Below are positions 21,507 through 31,448 of a DNA stretch of 64,000 bases, piece by piece. Position 1 is the first letter of the stretch. Each line of letters begins with the position of its first letter. The translations under genes were made by a program, and so were the position numbers. The stretch comes from Lodderomyces elongisporus (lineage: Eukaryota; Ascomycota; Pichiomycetes; Serinales; Debaryomycetaceae): contig NC_083673.1 in assembly GCF_030384665.1 (NCBI RefSeq), forward strand, positions 2,613,501 through 2,677,500. Direction: 5' to 3'. The notes under the pieces were generated by a model. The model worked only from the letters and a program-made list of their open reading frames with translations, searched no databases and was not told the origin of the DNA.

Positions 21507-22507
21507 ATTGTAGATGGATAGATGTATATATATATATTTAGATGGGGAGGGTGTAAAGTACAATAAAGTATTTGATGGTTGTTAGTGTTGATGCTATTAG
21601 CAGTAATATAATAGTGATGATAGGTTTAAAGATTGATTGTAATTGTGCAAAAATCAGTCGGTTTCTGAAATACTTGATGTATACGGTGTAGGGTCGTGTA
21701 ATTTGGTGTGTGAAATATCCCAAAGACATACTCTTCATCCCTTCTCTGTTTGGTGAATGTCTTTATATCCTTATTTCTCTCTTCCTGTTTGTGCGTATGT
21801 TAGTACCTCACACACACTCTCACTCTCTCTTTGCCTGCGTATATATTGTATTTATGCTAAGTCTATGCGCGTTTGCGATTGCGTGGAATACTTTCCGTCC
21901 AATAGTAATGAGTTCGTTGCCAAAAAGAAAAAAGAAGCGTTTGGTAGCACACTGCTACCAAAAGGCAGAAAATAAGGTGATTTTTTTTCCTTTTTACATT
22001 TTATTTTTTTTTAAACAAAAATCATTTGTGTTTTTTCTCTTCCTCTCATTTTGTCCATCACCGCAATCTTCTTGACTCTATTTTGTACTCAAAATTTCAC
22101 TCAATATTCCATTACTACCATTTTAGTTATTGTATCGCACTAAACGGATGGCTAAAATTACTATGGCTTGCGGTAAAAAGAATCTTTTAGCTCGTACGAT
22201 TATCTCGCCCTCAACCGCGACACTGGTTCCTAGCCAGGTCGACTTGTACTTTTTACTCTTGCGCTTTAAACACTCTCCCTCTCTCTTTCATTCTCGCACT
22301 TTGGCGGCCCCCCTTCGTTTACCCACGTACAAGTTCTCAATTTTCAATTCCAGCACCAATTACATCAACCAAAAAAAAAGTAAAAAAAAAAAAACAAAAA
22401 TTATAAAATAAAAGAGAAGAAAACCAGAACCAATCTTGGACTTGAAAACGTAAACCAAACTATACATTATTTATTACTTACACTAAAATCAACTACATAT
22501 ATCCACA
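21507..22507. promoter_or_regulatory. Divergent COX8/COX9 promoter region
   Basis: One kilobase between two genes for subunits of the same complex. Near the middle lies CCAAT (21899-21903), the core bound by the Hap2/3/4/5 activator of respiratory genes, followed 36 bp later by a 9-bp-arm inverted repeat (21940-21962). More CCAAT cores occur at 22356-22360 and 22430-22434, close to COX9. No tRNA or further gene was seen. Confidence 0.65.
21940..21962. repeat. Inverted repeat TTTGGTAGC-N5-GCTACCAAA
   Basis: Perfect 9-bp arms around a 5-bp spacer, near the centre of the COX8/COX9 divergent region. Could be a dimeric regulator site or a hairpin. Confidence 0.7.
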
Positions 22508-22693
22508 ATGGCCATCACACCAATTACAGGAACATTAAAGAGAAAGATCATCACAGACATCACCATCGGTTTTGCTACTGGTATTTCTTTAGCCACATTC
22601 TACTGGTACACTGAACACACACCAATCGTTGCCAAGAGAGAAGCTTACTATGCTCAATTGAAAGCTCAAAGAGAAGCTGACGACGTGGCTTAA
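22508..22693 (+). CDS. COX9: Cytochrome c oxidase subunit VIIa
   Basis: 61-residue complex IV subunit. MAITPITGTLKRKIITDI, then one membrane helix (about 18-36, GFATGISLATFYWY) and a charged C-terminal tail (KREAYYAQLKAQ), match yeast Cox9 (59 aa) along the full length. Like yeast Cox9 it has no cleavable presequence. The ATG at 22508 is preceded by an A-rich leader (CCACA-ATG). Leu codons are TTA/TTG only, with no CTG. Confidence 0.95.
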   Translation: MAITPITGTLKRKIITDITIGFATGISLATFYWYTEHTPIVAKREAYYAQLKAQREADDVA

Positions 22694-23117
22694 ATGAGGT
22701 GAGACCGGCATAAGAAACAAGGAGGAGCTTTTTTTCTTTCAAATTTAAACAGAAAAGGAGCAGCGACTATTTATGATCGAAGAAAAAGAAGAAGAAGAAG
22801 AAGCTTGGTTAAATTTCAACAAAAAAGGATAGTCTGATTATTGAGAGTATTTATCCTGAGAAAAGAAATATCCATATAGTTTAAATGAATATACGATTTC
22901 ATTATTGACAAAAAAGAATGTAAGAAGGAAAGAACAAAAAAAAAAGGACGAAAGAAAGTAGTAGAAGGGACTGATTCACAAGTAAAGATTAAAATATGGC
23001 AAAAAAAAAATCTTACAAACAAACAAACAAACAATTCTTAAGACTTGATTATGCTTTGTTTCTTGACTTTTCTTTTCTTTTCTTTTCTTTTCTTTTTAAA
23101 ATGCTTGTCTAACAAAA
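22694..23117. other. Convergent intergenic region between COX9 and VPS33
   Basis: 3' flanks only. GAA repeats (about 22780-22803), an ACAAA run (about 23015-23033) and TTTTC repeats (about 23069-23096). No gene seen. Confidence 0.5.
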
Positions 23118-23634
23118 TCATTGGTCTATGAACTGCCAGAGTTTTCGATTATTAATTATGCCATTTGTTAATACTATGACTTTTTTCGAAGCACCGCTGC
23201 CGTTTTTTCTTTGCTTTAATCTTTCCTCTAAATACTTTAAACATGTCATTTCACTTCTTGTAATACCCCCAATTATAACAATCACCAAGTACTTCAGCTT
23301 ATCGTCATTCACATTCTCTAGATTTACATCGATTGTTTTGCCTGCAAACATTGTATTCAAGCCGAGATTATCCCAGTTGGGTCGTCTCTTGATGTTGTTG
23401 ACTGGTTTGTATTTAAGGAAATCACGGAAATATAAGGATTCAATCATTCGATAAATTATGGGGACAGTATTTCCAGGTAGGGTAAATGATGGAGTTGGAT
23501 ATAGCTTCAAAATACTGGTACCTTGTTTTATTTCATTTCCATGTGTATCGTTCGACTTCAACCCATTCATCTTGTTATAGTTTCTTCCTTGTCCATTAAC
23601 ACCTTTATTATCCTTCCTACTGTTATCGTCGTTA

Positions 23635-23668
<34 letters not shown>

Positions 23669-25583
23669 GATGATTATCATCATCATTATCATCATTATCA
23701 CCTCTACCATCTTCCACCCTCCTATTTTTTCCTCTTCCTAGTCCTCCTTTTTCCTCTTCTTCTTCCCCTTCGAGTTCTTCTTCTGGCAGCGGGTGCAAGT
23801 TCCAGAATTTATTAATCAAGGTGTAGTTGCTCTTAAACACATCTTTGCAACCACTAATACCCACGTCAGAGTCGTCTTCGTCAACTTGAGGAGTAGCCGC
23901 GTGTTTCTTTTGACTCGTCAAGCCCAAGGATGCAAAAAAGTCATTGGACGAATCGTTGACTTTACGAATTAGTTTTAAATCAATCAATCGCTGCAACGAT
24001 AATACAGCACTAAAGCCATAATTTTCATGAATCTCCGTCATTATCATCTCCAAGTCCGTATTCATTATTCCGTCATTTATGTATCCAATGAGCAAAATAA
24101 TAGTCCATATGTTTTCTATTGGATAGTTGTTATTAAGAAACAGTTTCAAGTTGGATATTTGAAGTTTATAATCCATATCAAACACATCGTTTTGGAAAGT
24201 TAAAAATTTCTCATAATCGGTCTCTACTTTACCTACAATGCTTTCACCAATCAATGTATGTTTTTTCAAAAGTTCCTGCTGTTGTGTTAAGTTACCCAAT
24301 GCGGCAACCAAATTCTTCATCTCATTGATATTTGTATCGTCATCATTGCGTCCGGTATTTTCAAATCTTTGCTTAATATACTTGGCCAATCTATTCAATC
24401 TTGCACCCACCGTTGAGAAATTCAAATGCTTCAAATCATTATTGTATAACTCATCATTTGCCAAATCTTTATTGCTAATACCACCTTCAAATTTCACAAT
24501 AGTCTCAAAGTTGATACCAAACATATCATCAATTATTCCATGATAATTTAGTTGACTAAAGATAACTGGAAACAAGTCAACGTTTCGTTCAATAACAACC
24601 AAGTCAGTATTACTATGTAATTTATCTTGATAGAATTCAATCTCCGTCGTTTGCATGTTTTCACTCAAAAATGATGGTATTTGGGACTCTCTCAACATTT
24701 TAATGAACAACTCGGAATGATTACCCTTACCATATATATTCCTCAACTTGAAATGATGACGGTGCTTATCGTTAGGTTTAATGCCATAAAACAATAATTT
24801 GATCAATGCATCAGAAAGTTGATTGAGTTGCTTCAAAGGCCGTTCAAAATAGTCATTTAATCCACTAAACTGACTTGTCTCTTCAGTAACTAGTATACCG
24901 TCAGTGTAAATTGGATCTGTTTTCCAATCAAAGAGTTTTATCTTTGAAGTGATAGAAAGGGGTCTAGGAACCAATGGCATTGTCTTTTTCTTCTCATTGT
25001 TTTTCATTATCATCATATGCATCCTCTTTTCTTTTTTTTCATTTTTATTTTCATTTTCGTTTTCAATTTCAAATTCAATTTTATTCTTATCCTCATTATC
25101 ATAATATTGGTATTCATTATTATTATTATTATTGTTATTATTATTGTTATTCAAATTCAAGATTTTTTCAAAGTCAATGATACCTTCAAATTGTTGGTTC
25201 ACCTGGAATACAAATGTCTTGGATAAATCTTTAACTATTAAGTTGTACCGTAAGCCATGCGCCTTCTTTGCAATAGTCGATATATAACTTTTTAGTTTCC
25301 CAAGATTCTCTAACGACTCTGGCATTAATATAACCAAGCTTGAATATTTCGTAACAACATCAATTGGAATTTTGAGTAAATCATCATTGAGCCAAGCAAC
25401 ATTTTGACACTTGGCATGTTCTTTGATGATCAGAAACGAAGCTAATCTATTGATGAGTGGAGATAATATTGGATCAAGCACGAGCAAGTTGTTGGAAGTG
25501 TAGACTCTGTCGAGTTGATCAGTTAAATTTTTCAAAGTCACCTCATTGAACTTGTTTAGATCTAGTAATGGTTCGTAAGGCAT
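23118..25583 (-). CDS. VPS33: Vacuolar sorting protein Vps33 (Sec1/Munc18 family)
   Basis: SM-family subunit of the HOPS and CORVET tethering complexes, which assemble SNAREs for fusion at endosomes and the vacuole. LLVLDPILSPLINRLASF near the N-terminus, LVVIERNVDLFPVIFSQLNYHGIIDD in the middle and the C-terminal KKVIVLTNGIINNRKLWQFID are SM-family hallmarks. At 821 aa it is longer than S. cerevisiae Vps33 (691 aa). The excess is in simple-sequence insertions: an Asn run and Glu/Asn/Lys segment (about residues 144-200) and an Asp/His/Asn-rich block (about 610-680). The frame runs upstream to a TTG at 25664, but its lysine-run beginning is not protein-like; the ATG at 25583 (MPYEPLLDLNKFN) is the likely start. 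Confidence 0.93.
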
Positions 25584-26006
25584 TAGATAAATTATAAGTG
25601 ATATATGTGAAACGTCTCTCTTTTTTTTTTTCTTTTCTTTTCTTCTTCTTTTTCCTTTATTCAAAAGTGATGGTATGGTTCTGAATTAAAGGTTTAATGA
25701 ATTTTGTTGTAAATACAGGTTTTGTGAATCTGTGGTATCTACGAGTATGATGTCAGAATTCACGAGCGCGCGAACGCCATGTATTTGGTGCTCCCCCCTC
25801 CCCCATTAAAGAAGAAGACGAAGAAGACAAAGAAGAAGAAGAAGAAGAAGACGAAGACGAAGAAGAAGAATAAAAGAAATCACAATTGAAGACAAAGACA
25901 GATGTAAGAACAGAGAAATTAAGAAATCAGAAACACTGTGAGATTGCACAATATAAATCACAATTGCATGTCTATAGTCTATATCCAGTACACATCTACA
26001 AACTCG
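25584..26006. other. Intergenic: VPS33 upstream region and TES-A 3' end
   Basis: VPS33 promoter side, with T-rich tracts near the ATG, a GC-rich patch (GAGCGCGCGAACGCC, about 25764-25778) and a GAA/GAC repeat (about 25811-25870). No gene seen. Confidence 0.5.
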
Positions 26007-27149
26007 CTACAATTTTGCTCCTCTTTCTTTGCCTTCAAACCTAATGAGACCTTCTTGTATCACGGTAGCAACATGTGTGCCTTTGTGATTGTACAACTCA
26101 CCTTCCATTATTATTCTGTCATGGCTGAATCTGATTGCCTTGAAGCAGTAGCCCATCCATTGCGTGACATCAAAATCATCATCGTGAATGTACAATACAT
26201 GATCCAAACTCACTCCAAAGAATGTCTTGTGATAATCTGTCAATTGCACATCTTCAATCCTCAATACTCTTAGCAATACATTCAACAACAATGAGTCGGA
26301 CAAGTTTGCTAAGCCAACAAACTGAAATTTTGCATCTACATTCTTCAATGGTTGGTCAAACCCTTGCTCATTATCTATCCCCCAACGAACCAAGAATGCC
26401 AATCTTCGTTGAGCAACAGGAATTTCGTCTTCGTACTTGGATAGGTCGAGGTGGAGAAACTCAGGAAAGAATTTGAAATATGACAACATGTTCGATTCAA
26501 TTGCCAGCACTGGAAGATCTTTAGTATCTGCATGTGTTTGGAACCATTTGTGTACTGGTGTTTGGAATCCAAATGGCTTGGCTGGACCCCTCTCATCATC
26601 ATCATCATCATCATCATCGTCATCATCGTCATCATCATCGTCACTAGCACCTTCAGCGTTAGTGTCATTTCCATTCCTTTTTTGTATCTCACTTGCCTTG
26701 CGCTTCTTTTCCTTTTCTTTTTCCTTTTCTCTCACTTTTGCAGCATGTTCTTCATACTTTTTCATACTCTTCTCATATGAGTTCTTCTTTGTTAAAGATA
26801 CATTGGCAATGTACACAATCTTGCCTCTTTGTACTCCTCTAATTGTTCTATTGGCAAAATTATTCCCATTTGAGATGATATCCACCTCCCATTCTACCGG
26901 TGTTTCGGGATCAGCAGCACGGACAAAATATGAATGTAGTGAATGCGGACTGAATTCTGCATCGCATGATTTCATCGCCACGAGTAATGCTTGACCTGCA
27001 AGATTACCTCCAAATACACCCCTTGAGTCAGCATGAGGTTTAACCAAAGGTTTATTTCCTTTGTATTTTTTGTTTTCTTCGAGCTCAATTACGCCAAACT
27101 CTTCTTGGACATCCACCACTTCTCCCCGTTTATAATTGATTTCCTTCAT
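26007..27149 (-). CDS. TES-A: peroxisomal acyl-CoA thioesterase (ACOT8/TesB double hotdog)
   Basis: Hydrolyses acyl-CoA to free fatty acid and CoA. The first hotdog (about residues 30-130) shows RGVFGGNLAGQALLVAM and PHSLHSYFVRAADPETPV; the second (about 255-375) shows VSLDHVLYIHDDDF and ATVIQEGLIRF, carrying the Asp and Gln of the TesB-type active site. The C-terminus is GAKL, a consensus PTS1 peroxisomal signal. Between the hotdogs lies an unusual linker with Lys/Glu repeats followed by 16 aspartates (about 168-186). The start is ATG at 27149; the protein has 380 aa. First of five tandem paralogues on this strand. CCTCGG lies 273 bp upstream on the coding strand. Confidence 0.93.
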   Translation of the reverse strand: MKEINYKRGEVVDVQEEFGVIELEENKKYKGNKPLVKPHADSRGVFGGNLAGQALLVAMKSCDAEFSPHSLHSYFVRAADPETPVEWEVDIISNGNNFANRTIRGVQRGKIVYIANVSLTKKNSYEKSMKKYEEHAAKVREKEKEKEKKRKASEIQKRNGNDTNAEGASDDDDDDDDDDDDDDDDERGPAKPFGFQTPVHKWFQTHADTKDLPVLAIESNMLSYFKFFPEFLHLDLSKYEDEIPVAQRRLAFLVRWGIDNEQGFDQPLKNVDAKFQFVGLANLSDSLLLNVLLRVLRIEDVQLTDYHKTFFGVSLDHVLYIHDDDFDVTQWMGYCFKAIRFSHDRIIMEGELYNHKGTHVATVIQEGLIRFEGKERGAKL

Positions 27150-27916
27150 TCGAGATTAAAAGTGAGTTGGGCTAGAATAGACCAGGTAATATTTGACAAA
27201 GTTGTAAAATGTTGTCTCTTAGCTATTACAGTAGATGCAGACACAACTTTAAACACAACAAATTCTGTTATATATGTATGTAAATATGTAAATTTGTAAA
27301 CAAGTACATATATAAATACTTCAATGTATAGCTAATGACGAAATGATGCACCCATTCGTGATAACCCCGACCCCGCGTAGAGAGAATAACTTGATTCTTT
27401 TTTCTTTTTCTTTTTCTAATGCCGAGGTTTTGCATAGAATTTGGGTGTGTATCCCTCTCACCCAACCCCCACATCTTTTATTTCCATCTGTTTTTTTTTT
27501 ATTTTTATTTTATTTTTTTAGTTTTTGTCTTTTGCGGATAATCACTTTTCTTTTCTTCACCACGAATGGGACCTTTTTTTTTTGTGGTATATACCAAAAA
27601 GGTATGGAAATAGTTTTATCTCCAATTTCTTTTTCCACTCTTCTTTTTTTCTTTTTTTAAAAGAAATATAAGTTTTTAATTTAAGAATTCTTCTTGAAAA
27701 TGTCAGAGGACATTTTGACGAAATTTTGTAGAATTTCACCATTTGCTGAATTATCAGTATTGGAAGATACGTAAGATACGAAGGAAAGAATATACAAAAT
27801 TTTCTTAACATTACAAAGTTTGTATTCTCTGTTTTTTTTTTTTTCAATTTTTCAATTTGTCACTGTATCTTTTTACAGTTAATAAATAATTATAGAATCT
27901 ATAAACGAAAACGTGC
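27150..27916. promoter_or_regulatory. Intergenic TES-A upstream / TES-B 3' region
   Basis: Promoter side of TES-A. Contains a TA-rich stretch (about 27270-27320) and the CCTCGG-type site at 27422-27427, followed by T-rich tracts. No gene seen. Confidence 0.55.
27422..27427 (-). promoter_or_regulatory. CCTCGG hexamer upstream of TES-A
   Basis: CCGAGG on the + strand, CCTCGG on the coding strand, 273 bp before the TES-A ATG. CCTCGG is the core recognised by the FarA/FarB/Ctf1 fatty-acid regulators of filamentous fungi and Candida. The functional role is inferred from recurrence in the array. Confidence 0.55.
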
Positions 27917-28825
27917 TTATAATTTAGCACCAACCAAGTTTCCCTTAAACAATCTCTCTTGAACAACCGTAGCCACCTGGACATTCTTATCATTGTATAA
28001 TTCACAAACCAAGAGGGCACGATCATGGCTCAATCTAGTAGTCTTGAACGAGACCGCAGTCCAATGTGTAGGGTCAATATCATCGTCATGGAAATATACT
28101 GAGTGGTCTAATGAAACGTTAAAAGTTCCTTTGATTTGGTGTCCCATAATGTCCAAAACCCTCTCTATATCCATCCAATCTGTAATCCATGTAAATGCGG
28201 CATACTTATACTCTAGTGTCATGGGCTTAACTTTCTCTAATCCATCGATACCATACTTGATAAAGTATGGGAAAACATTCTCAGATTGTGGGATGAGAGG
28301 GTATTTGACACCCATGTGAAGATTTGGATTACCCAAATTGTCCATTTCTGTTAAACTTGGGTCAGCCAACTCTGGTTCGGGTGTAGTTTGATACGTAAAC
28401 GGTTTAGGCCCAGGGCCCAGTTTCGTCGTATTTTTTGTTGTCAATGATATATTTGCAGTGAATACAACTTTCCCATTCTGTATTGCACTAATACTTCTAT
28501 TGGCAAATGATCTCCCATCAGATATTTTCTCAACTTTCCAATCAATCACGGAGTCTTCACTTGCAGCACGCGTAAAGAAAGTGTGCATGGCATTCGGCAT
28601 AAACCCTTCTGGCGAAGATCTAATAGCTACTAGAACAGCTTGAGCACAGAGTGCTCCACCATATACTCCACGTCGGGTTGGGTGTGGTTTAGAAAGAGGC
28701 TTAATTCCTCTGTAATGTGTTTCTGATAATTTCTCGACATCGAGATCTTTTGTGATGTCGACTTCCACGAGTTGCTGACGTTGTAATTGTTGATTTTGGT
28801 CCATTTCTCTAGTGTGCATAGTCAT
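27917..28825 (-). CDS. TES-B: peroxisomal acyl-CoA thioesterase
   Basis: 302-residue double-hotdog thioesterase, the paralogue with the most compact linker. RRGVYGGALCAQAVLVAI, ANRSISAIQNGKVVFTANISLTTKN, VSLDHSVYFHDDDIDPTHW and VATVVQERLF are family blocks, and the active-site Asp and Gln are present. It ends in GAKL, a PTS1. The frame extends 84 codons further upstream to a non-ATG codon at 29077, but that part is encoded by TA microsatellite and is not protein-like; the ATG at 28825 (MTMHTREMDQ) is the likely start. It is the only member of the array in whose upstream 1 kb I find no exact CCTCGG. Confidence 0.92.
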   Translation of the reverse strand: MTMHTREMDQNQQLQRQQLVEVDITKDLDVEKLSETHYRGIKPLSKPHPTRRGVYGGALCAQAVLVAIRSSPEGFMPNAMHTFFTRAASEDSVIDWKVEKISDGRSFANRSISAIQNGKVVFTANISLTTKNTTKLGPGPKPFTYQTTPEPELADPSLTEMDNLGNPNLHMGVKYPLIPQSENVFPYFIKYGIDGLEKVKPMTLEYKYAAFTWITDWMDIERVLDIMGHQIKGTFNVSLDHSVYFHDDDIDPTHWTAVSFKTTRLSHDRALLVCELYNDKNVQVATVVQERLFKGNLVGAKL

Positions 28826-29903
28826 TTTAGATAAATTTTTGCGGAAAAGGGAAAAAAAGCGTGTACTTATAACTGTTTCAATTATATTATATATATATAT
28901 ATATATGTATATTCTTCTGTAGGTGTGTATGTAAATGTGTGTAAACTTTAGAAAGTTGTGGCTATCTTCATGTGAAAAAAAAAAGATAACAAATAGACAA
29001 CGATAACAACAGAGAAGAGAGTATTCAAAGTTTATCGAAATTATGTAAAAAGAACATTCTACGGAGGATCGTTTCATATATATTTATATATGTTTCTAAA
29101 TATGTTTCTAACTATGTTTATACATATGTACAAATGCATACAACGGCGTACACACACACGTATAGCTATATATGTATACACATAGATGAATAAATGTGAA
29201 TGTACAAATAAATATAAATAAATCCCCCCTCCCCTCGATTATTTATGTATGTAGGCGCTTGAAAGCTTAAGGTTGATAACAACGGTTAGATTCGACTCCA
29301 CTTTATAGTGAATGTCGGCAAGAATTTGAATGTTCAAAGAGGCTCATACGTAATTTTAGATGGTACTACGTTATTGTACTTTTGTGGTTACAACGCAATG
29401 CAAGTTCTTCCACAACCCTACTATATGCGCTACTAAGTTCAACATTAGATTATGCTATACATATTTCAAAACAAGTCTTATATTATCTCTTTATACAGCC
29501 TCTAACGATGGTGTTCAGCATGTAATATGCTATCAACTAGGAATGAACAAAGGAACGAAAGCAAGAAAAGAGAAAGAAAGAAAGAAAAAAAAAATAAAGA
29601 AAAAGAAAAAGAAATCAACAAAATGCGAGCGGGTATCGGCTAAACGGTTGGTAATTCTCTTACCCCACAAAGGAAAACAGAAAATTTCCAGCAACTACTC
29701 TAGGTACTCATAACTCCTTTACTCCACAATTATATATCGACATGATGTAATCATCTCATTACCTTTTTATCTTACTACTATGTACTTTCGTAACCCCACC
29801 TATAACCGTTTAACCCACCCCTTTCCCACTTCCACTCCCCACTTTCCACTTCCACTCCCCACCGCTTCTCTCGGCTGTGCTTCTGTTCTCAATATTCTGC
29901 AAC
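28826..29903. promoter_or_regulatory. Intergenic TES-B upstream / TES-C 3' region
   Basis: TA/GTAT-rich sequence (about 28880-29220), a CCCCTCCCCTCGA patch (about 29224-29238) and an A-rich Lys-coding tract (about 29560-29620). A 117-codon plus-strand frame (29360-29713) ends in a lysine run and resembles nothing. No gene supported. Confidence 0.5.
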
Positions 29904-30800
29904 TCAGATTTTTGGACTAGTAATAAACAATCTTTCTTGTACAATCGTAGCAATATGTTTCTTACCTTCCAGAGTGAATATGTCTCCCTTGATCAACGCT
30001 CGATCGTGTCCCACCCATTTTAAATTCAAAACGTATACGAACCATTGATCCACTTGGAAATCGTCATCATGGTAATGGATATTATGGTCGATTGATGCCT
30101 CTACTCTTGGTCGAACATCGATATCAATATGCGGTAATAACAACTCCATTGCAATCCAATCCGTGAGACTAGTGAAACCGACGTATTTGAACTCTTCGGA
30201 GAGATTAATCAATGGTTGGTTGTATTGCTTATCATCAGTTATCCCCCATCTTATCAAAAAAGTAACATTCTCAGGATCATTTTGAAAAGGGTATATTTTC
30301 TGAAATGCAAAAAGTGGGTCAATGTGATATACCACTGGTAAATCCTTAATATCCTGCTGCATAGTATTTGTAGCAGGAATACTGAAATTTAATGAACTCA
30401 CGTCTTTTCCGTTGTTATTCTTTGTAGAATTATTGCTAGTTAAAGAAACCATTGCTGTGAATACTATACTTCCATCTTGTAAGCCACGTACATATCGATG
30501 CACAAACGTTCTCCCAGTAGTAATCTCTTCGACCTCCCAGACCATGGGGGTTTGGTCACTCACAGCTTTAATGAAATACGAATGGATCGAATTGGGAACA
30601 AAAGATCTACTCGCCGGGGAAGAACGTATGGCTACAAGGATAGCTTGTGCAACAATATTGCCACCATATGCTCCCCTCGTGAGTTTGGATGGTTTGGCTA
30701 AAGGCTTGACTCCTCTAAACTTGTGAGGCTCAATCTCGATAACGTCAAATTCTGCTTTTACATCAAGCGGGGGTAGCTCATGTTTTGTAATGGAGACCAT
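29904..30800 (-). CDS. TES-C: acyl-CoA thioesterase with degenerate PTS1
   Basis: 298-residue double-hotdog thioesterase. TRGAYGGNIVAQAILVAIRSS, PNSIHSYFIKAVSDQTPMVWEV, EASIDHNIHYHDDDF and IATIVQERLF are present. The VSLDH motif has become ASIDH, but the Asp and the later Gln remain. The C-terminus is SPKI: the last three residues (PKI) fit a relaxed PTS1 (small/Pro, basic, aliphatic), weaker than the AKL of its neighbours, so peroxisomal import is probable but not certain. The ATG at 30800 is clear. CCTCGG lies 269 bp upstream, and an 8-bp tandem repeat lies between. Confidence 0.9.
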   Translation of the reverse strand: MVSITKHELPPLDVKAEFDVIEIEPHKFRGVKPLAKPSKLTRGAYGGNIVAQAILVAIRSSPASRSFVPNSIHSYFIKAVSDQTPMVWEVEEITTGRTFVHRYVRGLQDGSIVFTAMVSLTSNNSTKNNNGKDVSSLNFSIPATNTMQQDIKDLPVVYHIDPLFAFQKIYPFQNDPENVTFLIRWGITDDKQYNQPLINLSEEFKYVGFTSLTDWIAMELLLPHIDIDVRPRVEASIDHNIHYHDDDFQVDQWFVYVLNLKWVGHDRALIKGDIFTLEGKKHIATIVQERLFITSPKI

Positions 30801-30940
30801 TTTGATATAATTTTCTTTTCTTTTTTTTTTTTTTTTTCAAAGCAAAAAACGTGGAATAAAAAGACGCAAAAAGATGGTGTTTATTGAGTAGAAAGAAATA
30901 AGCTACTAGCAACGTGTTTTAAAAATTGTGAAGTTTTGAA

Positions 30941-30980
30941 GTTGTCAAGTTGTCAAGTTGTCAAGTTGTCAAGTTGTCAA
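30941..30980 (+). repeat. 8-bp tandem repeat (GTTGTCAA x5)
   Basis: Five perfect copies, 141-180 bp upstream of the TES-C ATG. Expected to vary in copy number between strains. Confidence 0.9.
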
Positions 30981-31068
30981 GTTATGTGTTTGCTTTGAAC
31001 TTGCTTCAAGCCTTTTGTGTTTAGTGTAGCTGATGAAACCGACAGAGTTTGGTACGTGGGACAATCAA

Positions 31069-31074
31069 CCGAGG
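31069..31074 (-). promoter_or_regulatory. CCTCGG hexamer upstream of TES-C
   Basis: CCTCGG on the coding strand, 269 bp before the TES-C ATG; same orientation and nearly the same distance as at TES-A. Confidence 0.55.
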
Positions 31075-31448
31075 GTTCCCCACACAAAACGTATCAGTTT
31101 TCCGTCCGTGGAACTTGGGGGGAGATATATCCATATATATAACATATACACATACACATACAAATACAAAATTAAGCAAAAAATAAAGTCGCAAACTTCT
31201 TGCGCGCATTATCACCCAAATCGGGAAATATATCATAAAGGATCTCATTTTCCGTCGCATCTGCATCGAACCCATTTAAAACGGCCAACAATTGATTTGA
31301 ATGAAGTTGCTGCTTTTCAGAGCCAAAAACACATACACACACACACTCAGAGAGAGAGAGAAATATAAAAAACAAGAGTAGCTACATTGAGGTTTATGGT
31401 TAAAGTCTATAAAAAGCATTCGTAATAAATAAATTATCTCAAAAGAGT

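Larger units (their letters stand above)
30801..31448. promoter_or_regulatory. Intergenic TES-C upstream / TES-D 3' region
   Basis: Holds the 8-bp tandem repeat at 30941-30980 and the CCTCGG-type site at 31069-31074. GA and CA microsatellites lie at about 31330-31365. Short frames here are fortuitous. Confidence 0.55.

Noticed and set aside
26437..26994. 185-codon plus-strand frame opposite TES-A, Ser-rich
   Set aside because: Antisense shadow of the Asp-coding repeat and of conserved thioesterase sequence.
28826..29077. 84-codon N-terminal extension of TES-B
   Set aside because: Its codons come from a TA microsatellite and it starts at a non-ATG codon; no paralogue has such an extension.
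29360..29713. 117-codon plus-strand frame between TES-B and TES-C
   Set aside because: Starts in ordinary AT-rich spacer and ends in an A-tract lysine run; no domain or composition typical of a real protein.
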